Positions 31,347-38,473 of a DNA stretch of 47,297 nucleotides are shown piece after piece. Under the pieces are notes generated by a model. The model ran no database searches. It was given only the letters and a program-made list of their open reading frames with translations, and was not told where the DNA came from. Made by a program: the position numbers and the translations under genes. Positions within the stretch are counted from its first letter, which is position 1. Every line of letters starts with the position of its first letter. Source of the stretch: an uncultured Bacilli bacterium (GTDB taxonomy: Bacteria; Bacillota_I; Bacilli_A; RF39; UBA660); contig CAKONF010000005.1 of the NCBI GenBank assembly GCA_934097015.1, forward strand, positions 1 to 47,297, given 5' to 3'.

Positions 31347-31781
31347 ATGAAAAAATTAAATAAGAAAGGTTTTACATTAGTTGAATTACTTGCTGTTATA
31401 GTTGTACTTGCTTTATTAATGGTTGTTGCTACAAGTACGATAGGAAATGCGTTGGAAAACTCAAAAAAATCTGCTTTAAAAACTGAAACTCAAAAATTAT
31501 TAAAGACAGTATATGAAGAAAAACAAGCATTAATTGTAACTGGAAGTCTAGGTACGAATTTATCTACTACTGGTACTGATGGTTCATATAAATATAAAAT
31601 AACAGTTAATAATGAAGGTAAAATAACTAGTTATTGTGTTCAATATGTAACCTCTGGAAGTACATATAAATATTTTATGAGTGGTACTGGTAAAACATTA
31701 GATGGTAAATTAGAAGCAGATTCTAGTGCAGATGCGCAAGTTAAAGAGTATAGTGCTACTTCATCATGTAGTATTTCATAA
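31347..31781 (+). CDS. Type IV prepilin-like / ComGC-like pseudopilin
   Basis: It begins MKKLNKKGFTLVELLAVIVV, the canonical prepilin leader: a short basic peptide, Gly at -1, and Glu at mature position 5, then a hydrophobic alpha-1 helix. The globular part (residues 35-144) has a disulphide-capable Cys pair and a Ser/Thr-rich C-terminus. The start at 31347 is set by AAAGGAAG. Its length of 144 aa suits a minor pilin or ComGC. No prepilin peptidase, ATPase or other pilin gene is in the window, so it is an orphan here. A role in DNA uptake or adhesion is inferred. Confidence 0.8.
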   Translation: MKKLNKKGFTLVELLAVIVVLALLMVVATSTIGNALENSKKSALKTETQKLLKTVYEEKQALIVTGSLGTNLSTTGTDGSYKYKITVNNEGKITSYCVQYVTSGSTYKYFMSGTGKTLDGKLEADSSADAQVKEYSATSSCSIS

Positions 31782-31830
31782 GTAAAGTATTATTGGTAAA
31801 TTTAAAAATAATAAAAACTGAAATTTTTAC

Positions 31831-31859
31831 TTGCATAATTCCCAAACCTGTAGTATAGT
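31831..31859 (+). promoter_or_regulatory. tRNA-Pro promoter
   Basis: TTGCAT (31831-31836), 17 bp, TATAGT (31854-31859), 35 nt upstream of the tRNA. Confidence 0.6.
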
Positions 31860-31894
31860 ATTAAGTAGTTAAGTTAATTAACTGCTTTTTGTAT

Positions 31895-31971
31895 CGAGAA
31901 GTAGCACAGCTTGGTAGTGCACTTGGTTTGGGACCAAGGGGTCGCAGGTTCGAATCCTGTCTTCTCGACCA
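31895..31971 (+). tRNA. tRNA-Pro(TGG)
   Basis: A 77-nt tRNA with 7-bp acceptor (CGAGAAG / CTTCTCG), D arm GCACAGCTTGGTAGTGC, anticodon arm CTTGG-TTTGGGA-CCAAG giving TGG, T arm GCAGG-TTCGAAT-CCTGT and encoded CCA. It marks the left edge of an eroded accessory stretch. Confidence 0.97.
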
Positions 31972-31983
31972 GTTGTATTTTAT

Positions 31984-32018
31984 CCTAGGCATTGCCTAGG
32001 TTTTTATATTTTTTTGTA
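31984..32018 (+). terminator. tRNA-Pro terminator
   Basis: CCTAGGC-ATT-GCCTAGG (31984-32000) followed by TTTTTATATTTTTTT. Confidence 0.85.
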
Positions 32019-32035
32019 CTATTTAGGTACTATTT

Positions 32036-32120
32036 TGTGCGATACCCTTGTCCCAAATTAAAACAAATAAAATATATTGATTATAAATATTCTATTTGTT
32101 AAATGTGCTACTTCTCGATA
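32036..32120 (-). pseudogene. Inverted, interrupted relic of tRNA-Pro
   Basis: Read on the minus strand, 32120-32104 gives TATCGAGAAGTAGCACA, identical over 17 nt to the start of tRNA-Pro plus 3 upstream bases (31892-31908). After about 46 unrelated AT-rich bases, 32057-32036 gives TTTGGGACAAGGGTATCGCA, close to the tRNA anticodon loop and following arm. The missing middle is replaced by a hairpin (ACAAATA/TATTTGT). The relic cannot fold as a tRNA. Upstream bases also show weak similarity to the tRNA-Pro flank, so the duplicated segment extended beyond the gene. Confidence 0.65.
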
Positions 32121-32325
32121 TAAAAAATATAGTTTATAATTTTTTATTTATAATAATTAAAATTAATGTATTTTTATATCTACGATGATATATATATTAT
32201 TTTTTTTGTGAAAAGTCACAAGTATTTAATCAAAAAGCTTGTATTGTAATTATAAATAGTGTAAGATATAAATTATATTCTTGGAGAATTTTAATATTTA
32301 AAAAAATAATTTGAGGTGGATATAA

Positions 32326-32955
32326 ATGCAAATAGTAATTAATGATGAAAATAGAGAATTAACTTATGAACTTAATTTTGATAGAGAAAAAATAATAAAT
32401 TTAATAGATGAAATTGTAGAAAAATGTGCTTTTAGAAAAAATGGAAGATATTTTGTTGATGCAAGAACTATGAATGAAGCAGAAAGAAAAATCATAAATA
32501 ATATGTTTTGGAAAGATATAAAAACTTATGAAAATTTTTCAGATATAAAGATGGAAGATGTGGAAGATGAATATGATTATTGGAGACCAGGAGATCCAAG
32601 ACCATATTCTTTTGAAGCAGAAGCAATTGTTGTTCCTGATTTAGTAATTTACTTGATGAATGTTTTAAATGGAAAAAGCATTGATTATAATTGGTTTGCT
32701 AAAAGAGAGGAATTACATAAAAAAGATGTTGCAATGAAAAAAATTCAATTATTAGATTCAGAAATAAATAAAATCAGCAATTTTGATTGGAATAAAAAAA
32801 TGCAAATGTTAGAAGAATTTGCAAGTATTGTTAAATGTTTTCGTAATATACCAAATTTTGATAATGAAATCTTGTCTAATTTTTATGATAAAGTTGAAAG
32901 TTGTATTAAATTAGAATTAATTCAAGAAAAAATAAAAAAGAAAATTAAACAATAA
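32326..32955 (+). CDS. Hypothetical acidic protein (209 aa)
   Basis: I do not recognise the family. The product is soluble, rich in acidic residues, with a central EDEYDYWRPGDPRPYSFE segment and a helical C-terminal half ending in lysine-rich KEKIKKKIKQ-like residues. GAGGTGG precedes the ATG. It uses more CAA/GCA-type codons and less GTT/AGT than housekeeping neighbours. It lies between tRNA-Pro and phage-gene relics, so it is probably cargo of a decayed mobile element. Confidence 0.6.
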   Translation: MQIVINDENRELTYELNFDREKIINLIDEIVEKCAFRKNGRYFVDARTMNEAERKIINNMFWKDIKTYENFSDIKMEDVEDEYDYWRPGDPRPYSFEAEAIVVPDLVIYLMNVLNGKSIDYNWFAKREELHKKDVAMKKIQLLDSEINKISNFDWNKKMQMLEEFASIVKCFRNIPNFDNEILSNFYDKVESCIKLELIQEKIKKKIKQ

Positions 32956-32968
32956 TTAAATGTGATTT

Positions 32969-33121
32969 TTATGGAATTTGAATTTTTAAACGTCGACAAT
33001 TTGTCGACAGTTCGGACAGTTCTTCTTCTTCCATTCTTTTCTTTAATCTATACCAATAGTCTCTTGGATTTTTTCTTTCACTAAGTATTTCTAAATATTT
33101 ATATGTTTCAATTTTATAATC
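32969..33121 (-). pseudogene. Relic of phage Bro-N/antirepressor-type gene
   Basis: An open minus-strand frame without a start encodes about 50 residues, including LSERKNPRDYWYRLKKRM and ELSTNCRRLK, a recognisable stretch of the Bro-N domain found in phage antirepressors and DinD-like proteins. It is cut at both ends by stops and lost sequence. It shows that a prophage or related element once occupied this site. Confidence 0.65.
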
Positions 33122-33188
33122 TTAAATATAAAATTTGAATAGATTTTAGTTTTATATGCGCTACTTCATGTATTAATATTTTTTTCTT
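33114..33188 (-). pseudogene. Relic of ImmA/IrrE-type metallopeptidase
   Basis: A minus-strand frame bounded by stops reads KKKILIHEVAHIKLKSIQIL. HEVAH with flanking hydrophobic residues matches the zinc-binding helix of ImmA/IrrE (M78) peptidases of phages and ICEs. Only about 24 residues remain. It overlaps the Bro-N-like relic by a few bases in another frame, consistent with deletion. Confidence 0.5.
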
Positions 33189-33358
33189 TTAGAATAAGAT
33201 AAGTTTATTGTTAACCGTTTTACATCGTTAACTCAATTTAATTATAATATATTTTTTATTGTTCGACAATAAATACTTGAGATAATTATGTTAAAATATG
33301 AATATGTATTTTATTATAATAAAATAAAATTAATGAAATAGAATATTAATGATATTGT

Positions 33359-33387
33359 TTGACTTTATATAGAGTCTTATATATAAT
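33359..33387 (+). promoter_or_regulatory. Promoter 1 toward plus-strand RNA, element C
   Basis: TTGACT (33359-33364), 17 bp, TATAAT (33382-33387). Confidence 0.7.
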
Positions 33388-33406
33388 GTCAAGTACACAA
33401 CTTTAT

Positions 33407-33434
33407 TTGATTTTTTAGAATGTTGTGTTATAAT
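33407..33434 (+). promoter_or_regulatory. Promoter 2 of plus-strand RNA, element C
   Basis: TTGATT (33407-33412), 16 bp, TATAAT (33429-33434). It occupies the same position relative to the terminator as the element B promoter, so it is the likelier start of the antisense RNA. Confidence 0.65.
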
Positions 33435-33440
33435 TTAAGT

Positions 33441-33566
33441 GATAGGAAGTTCTATCATATAATATTTTTTGGACACAAAAAAGAGTTGCTTAATATTCGT
33501 CGTTAAGTACTTTCAGTCCAATTTGTTCTGTGGGTACCTAAATGAGTTTGGTACCTATTTTTTAAT
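33441..33566 (+). ncRNA. Candidate antisense RNA, element C (about 125 nt)
   Basis: Predicted from promoter 2 to a terminator made of GGTACC (33533-33538) and GGTACC (33550-33555), then TATTTTTTTAATCC. The 5' part contains GATAG-N6-CTATC. It overlaps and is complementary to the 3' region of the convergent peptide mRNA, including the 3' pairing arm. Size, terminator tail and geometry match element B at 27920-28042, while the terminator stem has different bases, which is covariation. Confidence 0.6.
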
Positions 33567-33690
33567 CCTTGTTGAAAAGTATTTTAAGCAGTATTAATAT
33601 CACTACTAAGATTACTAAGTAATCCATTTATTTTTCCTTCCATAGGACCACCTCCTTCCACAAAAGTTGAGAGAGGTTGAAAGTACCTAA
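33503..33690 (-). repeat. 5'-3' pairing arms of element C mRNA
   Basis: On the minus strand TTAGGTACTTTCA (33690-33678) pairs over 13 bp, one G-U, with TGAAAGTACTTAA (33515-33503). The arms bracket the ribosome-binding site and ORF. GGTAC in the 5' arm can also pair with the GGTACC copies of the internal hairpin, so alternative folds are possible, as in metastable toxin mRNAs. Confidence 0.65.
33584..33643 (-). CDS. Small peptide of element C (19 aa), homologue of element B peptide
   Basis: The ATG at 33643 follows GGAGGTGG at ideal spacing. The peptide MEGKINGLLSNLSSDINTA ends at TAA. Beyond the stop the same frame continues NTFQQGLKNR, matching the FQGLKNN block of the element B peptide, so either the stop is a truncating mutation or the downstream match is kept for RNA structure. 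It has strong promoter and arm context. Function unknown; type I toxin-like by architecture only. Confidence 0.5.
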   Translation of the reverse strand: MEGKINGLLSNLSSDINTA

Positions 33691-33709
33691 CTTAAGTAAC
33701 TCATTTGAT

Positions 33710-33738
33710 ATTATAATATATATTAAATAATAATACAA
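33710..33738 (-). promoter_or_regulatory. Promoter of element C peptide mRNA
   Basis: On the minus strand TTGTAT (33733-33738), 17 bp, TATAAT (33710-33715). Same layout as the element B mRNA promoter; the 5' arm starts about 15-20 nt after the expected start site. Confidence 0.75.
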
Positions 33739-33758
33739 CGTTAAAATAGAGGTGTTTT

Positions 33759-34013
33759 ATGATAATTTATTTAATTATAATTAATTTTATTAGTTTTATT
33801 ATATATGGTGTAGATAAATTTTTGTCTATAAAGCATTATTATAGAATAAGTGAATTTATACTACTTAGTTTTGGTTTTATAGGTGGAGTAGTTGGTTCTA
33901 TACTAGGTATGGTATGTTTTAGGCATAAAACTAAGAAAGTTAAATTTAAGATATATTTATTTTTATATTTTATATTGTGGATGTATATTTTACTAAAATT
34001 TTATATGGACTAG
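33759..34013 (+). CDS. DUF1294 small membrane protein
   Basis: 84 residues with three predicted membrane helices. The DUF1294 signature is present: YGVDKFLSIKHYYRISE, then GGVVGSILGMVCFRHKTKK. Function unknown. AGAGGTG precedes the ATG. It is the first gene right of element C, back in chromosomal-type codon usage. Confidence 0.85.
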   Translation: MIIYLIIINFISFIIYGVDKFLSIKHYYRISEFILLSFGFIGGVVGSILGMVCFRHKTKKVKFKIYLFLYFILWMYILLKFYMD

Positions 34014-34058
34014 TAATTAGTGATAGTGTATAATAGCGTTTAATGGAGGGTTTTTATT

Positions 34059-34640
34059 ATGAATTTAAAAGAAAAGTTGTTAGTTATAAAAAAATATATT
34101 TTGAAAAATAAAACTATAAAAAAAGAAGAAGTAAAAAAAGATACTATTACAAGAAAAACGAGTTTAGGGTGTATGTCTTATGAATATTTAAAAATAATAA
34201 AGAAATATCAAATTATTAATGGAAGAAAGAATGAAAATTATTATTTATATTTATTATTATTCTTTGTGTGTAAAATAAAAATTATGATTAGTGGAAAAAA
34301 TTTAAATAAATTTGATGATTATTTTAGAAAAGGGGATTTTCCTACACCTATAAAATGTCAAAAATATGTTTATTGTGATGGATTAAATTTTATAAATGAT
34401 GTAGATAATGTGATAGATTATATTATTCCATTATGTGAAGATGAAAAAATTATTAAATATGTATGTGATACTTATGGAATATTAAGTGTAGATGAATTAA
34501 AAAATAAATATGAAAATGATGATTTAATTAAGAATCTAGAGTATTGGGATAATATAGATTTAGGAAATACTAATTTAATTGATACTGAAAAAAAAGATTA
34601 TATGATTAAAGTGTTGGAAAGATTTGAAGGTAATTTATAA
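34059..34640 (+). CDS. Hypothetical protein (193 aa)
   Basis: Not recognised. A lysine-rich N-terminus (residues 1-40) leads into a hydrophobic helix around 65-80 (YYLYLLLFFVCKIKIMI), too short and charged for a confident membrane span. The C-terminal half is acidic and mixed alpha/beta. The strong TGGAGGG ribosome-binding site supports expression. The neighbours give no functional clue. Confidence 0.6.
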   Translation: MNLKEKLLVIKKYILKNKTIKKEEVKKDTITRKTSLGCMSYEYLKIIKKYQIINGRKNENYYLYLLLFFVCKIKIMISGKNLNKFDDYFRKGDFPTPIKCQKYVYCDGLNFINDVDNVIDYIIPLCEDEKIIKYVCDTYGILSVDELKNKYENDDLIKNLEYWDNIDLGNTNLIDTEKKDYMIKVLERFEGNL

Positions 34641-34691
34641 AGACTGATTAAATATTTTTTATTAAAATTTTATAAAATATTTAACTATTAG

Positions 34692-34720
34692 TTTACATAG
34701 ATTATTTTTTTTGCTATAAT
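34692..34720 (+). promoter_or_regulatory. Promoter of coiled-coil gene pair
   Basis: TTTACA (34692-34697), 17 bp, TATAAT (34715-34720), 28 nt upstream of the ATG at 34748. Confidence 0.7.
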
Positions 34721-34747
34721 TTTTTATAGAATAGGAAGGTTGTTATT

Positions 34748-36310
34748 ATGGATAGTATGATAAAAGAAATAAATGACAATTTGAAAGCTATATTAGAAAC
34801 TATAAAAGATAATAGGGATAATTCAATTAATACTTTAGATAATATTCAAAATCAAATGGATAAAAAAGTTGAAGAAGCTAAAAAGTATAAGATTCAAGTT
34901 GATGCTAGTAAAGATAAAATAAATGATTTAGAAGATGAAAATAAATCTTTGGAATTATCTTTAAAAGAATTAAATGATAAATATAGTAAAATGAATTTAG
35001 TAGGTTTAATAGAAGCTGGTAATAGAGAAATTAAATCTAAGATTAATGAAAATATTGGTGCTATTAATAAAGAGAAAGAACATATACAAGAACTTACTAA
35101 TAGAGCTAGAACTATAAAAGATTTATTAATTAATTTAAAGAAAGATAAAACTGTTAAAGAAGAAAAGTTAGAAAATTTGAATGTTGTTTATGAATATTAT
35201 AATAGTAGAATAAATGATGTAATAGATTATGCTTTTGATCATGCTAATAATTTATCTGATTATAAAAAGCCTATGTATTTAGATGAAGATGTTGAATTAA
35301 ATAATAATGTCATGGATAATAAAGAGTTAGAAAATACAATGGTTTTTGATGAGATAGCTAGTATAGATAAGAATAAAAATTTTAAAGATGAAATGTCTTT
35401 TATAAATGATGAAATAAATGATAAGATTGAATCTGGTAAAAATATTGATGTTGATAAAGATATTTTAAATGATGTAAATGATAATATAAATGAAAATCAA
35501 TTAACTTTAGAACCTAATAAATTGGAATCAACTAATGAAATTAATAGTGTTGCAACTGATGATAATGATGAAATAGATAAAGATGATGATATTTTTGCTA
35601 CTGATGGTTTAGATGCTAAAGAAGATGCTGTAAATGATAAGACAGATATATTAGAAATAAAAAAAGATGAAGATAAAGAAAATGAAGATAGAATAAATAA
35701 AATAAATGATTTGTTTTCTTCTATGAATGTTCCTAGTAATACAGGTTCTCCTAGTGTAGTTCCTAATGTAGAGGCAAAAATTGATAATGCTTATAAAGAT
35801 ATATTTGGTGAAGAATTAAATGAAAATGATTTAAATAAGAAAGAACCTACTTTAACTGATATATTTGGTAATCCTATTAAAAAAGAAGATTTAAGTGAAG
35901 AAGTTAAAACTGGTAAAAAATTAGAAGATTTATTTAGTGAAAATGGATTAGATTTTAATAAATTTAGAGAAGATGAAAAGAATTATTTGAAACAAATATA
36001 TGATGAAGATAAATTTAAGAATGTTATTGAAACTTTAAAAAGAAATAAAATTAATTTAGATAATATATATCATGCATTTAATATATTTGGAGAAATGAGT
36101 GCTAATGAACTTGAAAATATGATTAGTAAACTTATTAATGTAGGTCAAAGTGTAGAGGCTATTGGATTAGTACTTGAAAAATTACCTAAGGTTAAAAAAT
36201 ATAATTTAGATGAAGCAATAAATAGTTATGGTGATTATGTTAAAGATTTAGATATTACAGAATTATTTATGAAAGCTAAAGAGTTATATAAAAATGGAGG
36301 TAATTTATAA
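34748..36310 (+). CDS. Acidic coiled-coil protein (520 aa)
   Basis: Not recognised. Residues 1-165 are predicted long coiled coil (heptad-like MIKEINDNLKAILETIKDNR, then a second coil with DKINDLEDENKSLELSLKEL). Residues 190-360 are an acidic, Asp/Asn-rich low-complexity region with two similar short motifs (AYKDIFGEEL, LTDIFGNPI). Residues about 395-520 form a compact helical domain (FKNVIETLKRNKINLDNIYH...). No signal peptide. It overlaps the next gene by one base (TAATG). A scaffold or cell-envelope/division role would suit the architecture, but that is speculation. Confidence 0.65.
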   Translation: MDSMIKEINDNLKAILETIKDNRDNSINTLDNIQNQMDKKVEEAKKYKIQVDASKDKINDLEDENKSLELSLKELNDKYSKMNLVGLIEAGNREIKSKINENIGAINKEKEHIQELTNRARTIKDLLINLKKDKTVKEEKLENLNVVYEYYNSRINDVIDYAFDHANNLSDYKKPMYLDEDVELNNNVMDNKELENTMVFDEIASIDKNKNFKDEMSFINDEINDKIESGKNIDVDKDILNDVNDNINENQLTLEPNKLESTNEINSVATDDNDEIDKDDDIFATDGLDAKEDAVNDKTDILEIKKDEDKENEDRINKINDLFSSMNVPSNTGSPSVVPNVEAKIDNAYKDIFGEELNENDLNKKEPTLTDIFGNPIKKEDLSEEVKTGKKLEDLFSENGLDFNKFREDEKNYLKQIYDEDKFKNVIETLKRNKINLDNIYHAFNIFGEMSANELENMISKLINVGQSVEAIGLVLEKLPKVKKYNLDEAINSYGDYVKDLDITELFMKAKELYKNGGNL

Positions 36311-36597
36311 TGGAATATTTGTTTGATTTAGGATTTAGTTTAGAAGAAATAAATAACATTAAGAATAAATATGATAATAGTGTCATAGAAAAATTAGAGT
36401 TTTTTCCTAGATTAATTAGTACTAATTATGAATATTTAAAGAGTTATGGTATTAAGAATATTAAGGATTGTTTTATAAATCATATAAAGATGTTTTTTAT
36501 GAATCCAGATAAGTTTAGAAATATTTTTAATAAATATGATAGAAATGATTTAGTTCGTTGTATAGAGAAGAATGATCAGGTATTAGAAAAATTGTAA
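36310..36597 (+). CDS. Small helical protein (95 aa)
   Basis: Not recognised. All-helical prediction with short repeats reminiscent of mTERF-type helical units (LFDLGFSLEEINNIKNKYDN, then FFPRLISTNYEYLKSYGIKN). The same flavour appears in the C-terminal domain of the upstream coiled-coil protein, with which it overlaps by one base, so the two products probably work together. AATGGAGG inside the upstream gene serves as ribosome-binding site. Confidence 0.6.
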   Translation: MEYLFDLGFSLEEINNIKNKYDNSVIEKLEFFPRLISTNYEYLKSYGIKNIKDCFINHIKMFFMNPDKFRNIFNKYDRNDLVRCIEKNDQVLEKL

Positions 36598-36633
36598 AGA
36601 AATGTTATTTATTTAGATAATGTTTCTTTTTTT
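36597..36633 (+). terminator. Terminator after helical gene pair
   Basis: AGAAA followed by TTAT pairs with ATAA followed by TTTCT (imperfect stem between 36599 and 36626), then a T run. Confidence 0.6.
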
Positions 36634-36702
36634 GTCGAAATTTTGTATTTTTGTGATATAATTATTATGAATAATAATGTTTTAGAGTAGTGAGGTGTTA
36701 AC

Positions 36703-38460
36703 ATGAAATTAATTAAAAATATTTTACTTATTTTTTGTATTAGTTTTATGTTTGTTTTAGGAGTTAATGCAGAGACTGGATATACGACTGATAAGACTGG
36801 TATTAGTTTGAGAAATCAACCTAGTACTGCAAGTAATGATTATATTATTACTACAATTCCATATAATGAATATTTTTATATAAGTAATATGAATGCTGCA
36901 ACTGGTGGTGGTTGTCGTAAGGGTTGGTATTATGTTTATTATAAAGGTAATTATGGATATGTTTGTTCTGGATTGGTTGGAATATTGGGAGAAGCTGATA
37001 CTACTTATGATAGACCTTGGACAAGTCCTAAGAAAGCTATTGTAGGTGGTGCTAAGTTTATTAGTAGTGGATATATTTCTAAAGGACAAAATACAAGTTA
37101 TTTGAAAAAGTTTAATGTTAATCCAAATAGTTTTTATTCATTTTATACTCATCAATATATGGCTAATTTAAGAGCACCTGCGGGTGAGGCTAATACTACT
37201 TATAAATCTTTATATAATAATAATTTATTAAATAATAGTTTTAATTTTACTATTCCTGTTTATTTAGATATGCCTAATCAAAGTTATTCTTACAATGGTT
37301 TATATCAAGTAGATATTCCTATTACTGATGAGACTGATGATAGTTTTGAAAATATGATAAGAGATTTTCCTGATAGTTATAAGCCTGCATTAAGATATAT
37401 ACATAAATTGCATAATAATTGGAGTTTTACACCTCTTATAACTAATTTAAGTTTTGATGAAGTATTTAATAATGAAAAATTGGTTTCGAGTATAGAGATT
37501 AGTGCTGGTGTTTGTGAGAGTAATCCATATACTGTGACAGAATCTGGTTGGTGTATTGGAAATGATGATGTTACAAGGTTCTTTATTGATCCTAGAAATT
37601 TCTTGACTGAAAAATATGTATTTATGTTTGAAAATTTAGGTTATAGTGATCTTTATAATGAAGATGTAGTTAATGCTGTTATTAAAGATACTTTTATGAG
37701 TGGTAATTCAGAACTTGATAATCAAAGTTATAAAAGTATATTTGTTGAAGCTGGTAAAACTGCTAGTATCTCTCCTTTATATTTAGCTAGTTTGGCTAGA
37801 CAAGAAAGTGGTACTGTTTTGAGCAATACAACAAACGGAGAACAATTTAGTTATGATGGATTTACATATAAAGGACTTTATAATTTCTTTAATATAGGTG
37901 CTAGTAGTGGAGAAGCAAATCCTGCTTTAGCTGGTTTGGTTTATGCTAATGGTGGTAGAGGAGTAAATAATATAATAACTCCAGATAATAGTGATAGTAA
38001 TGGTAGTAATAATAATCCTAGTGATGATGTAAATGTTTCAAATAATTTTATTGAAATTCTTGGTGTAGGTAAAACTGGAGAGTATTTAAGAGGATATGAT
38101 TTAGGTACTACTGTAGAAAATATTAAGAATAAAGTTGGAAGCAGAGCTAATGTTGTTATAAAAGATTCTAATGGATATCAGAAAAATGGCAATGATCCTA
38201 TTGGTACTGGTTATACTATAGAAATTAGTAATGGAAGTAGTACAAAAACATATACTTATGTTATGTATGGTGATTTAAATGGTGATGGTGAAATAAATTC
38301 AGCTGATTTATTAAAGATGAGACAATATTTATTGGGTAATAACAATTTAAGCGGAGCATTTTTAACTAGTGCATATTTAAATGGGGATAATGAAATTAAT
38401 TCAGCTGATTTATTAAGAATAAGACAACATTTGTTAGGTAGTGCACCTATTGGTCAATAG
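36703..38460 (+). CDS. Secreted glucosaminidase-like protein with SH3 and dockerin domains
   Basis: Signal peptide in residues 1-23 (cleavage after VNA). An SH3-like domain occupies about 28-90 (ISLRNQPSTASNDYI, WYYVYYKGNYGYVCSGL). The middle (about 200-425) resembles LytD-type N-acetylglucosaminidase, with ISPLYLASLARQESG near 360 and a YKGLYNFFNIGA segment near 390; the Glu in RQESG is the likely catalytic residue. A linker of Ser/Asn/Asp precedes a C-terminal dockerin type I pair (about 522-583): YGDLNGDGEINSADLLKMRQ and LNGDNEINSADLLRIRQ, each with a Ca-binding DxNxDG loop. The next gene encodes a membrane-anchored cohesin-like protein, 13 nt away. It is predicted to trim peptidoglycan while held at the surface. 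Confidence 0.82.
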   Translation: MKLIKNILLIFCISFMFVLGVNAETGYTTDKTGISLRNQPSTASNDYIITTIPYNEYFYISNMNAATGGGCRKGWYYVYYKGNYGYVCSGLVGILGEADTTYDRPWTSPKKAIVGGAKFISSGYISKGQNTSYLKKFNVNPNSFYSFYTHQYMANLRAPAGEANTTYKSLYNNNLLNNSFNFTIPVYLDMPNQSYSYNGLYQVDIPITDETDDSFENMIRDFPDSYKPALRYIHKLHNNWSFTPLITNLSFDEVFNNEKLVSSIEISAGVCESNPYTVTESGWCIGNDDVTRFFIDPRNFLTEKYVFMFENLGYSDLYNEDVVNAVIKDTFMSGNSELDNQSYKSIFVEAGKTASISPLYLASLARQESGTVLSNTTNGEQFSYDGFTYKGLYNFFNIGASSGEANPALAGLVYANGGRGVNNIITPDNSDSNGSNNNPSDDVNVSNNFIEILGVGKTGEYLRGYDLGTTVENIKNKVGSRANVVIKDSNGYQKNGNDPIGTGYTIEISNGSSTKTYTYVMYGDLNGDGEINSADLLKMRQYLLGNNNLSGAFLTSAYLNGDNEINSADLLRIRQHLLGSAPIGQ

Positions 38461-38473
38461 AAAGGGTAGTTTT

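Noticed and set aside
33001..33017. GTCGACAATTTGTCGAC palindrome as a recombination site
   Set aside because: It is explained as coding sequence of the Bro-N relic (the LSTNCR codons), where such a palindrome arises by chance.
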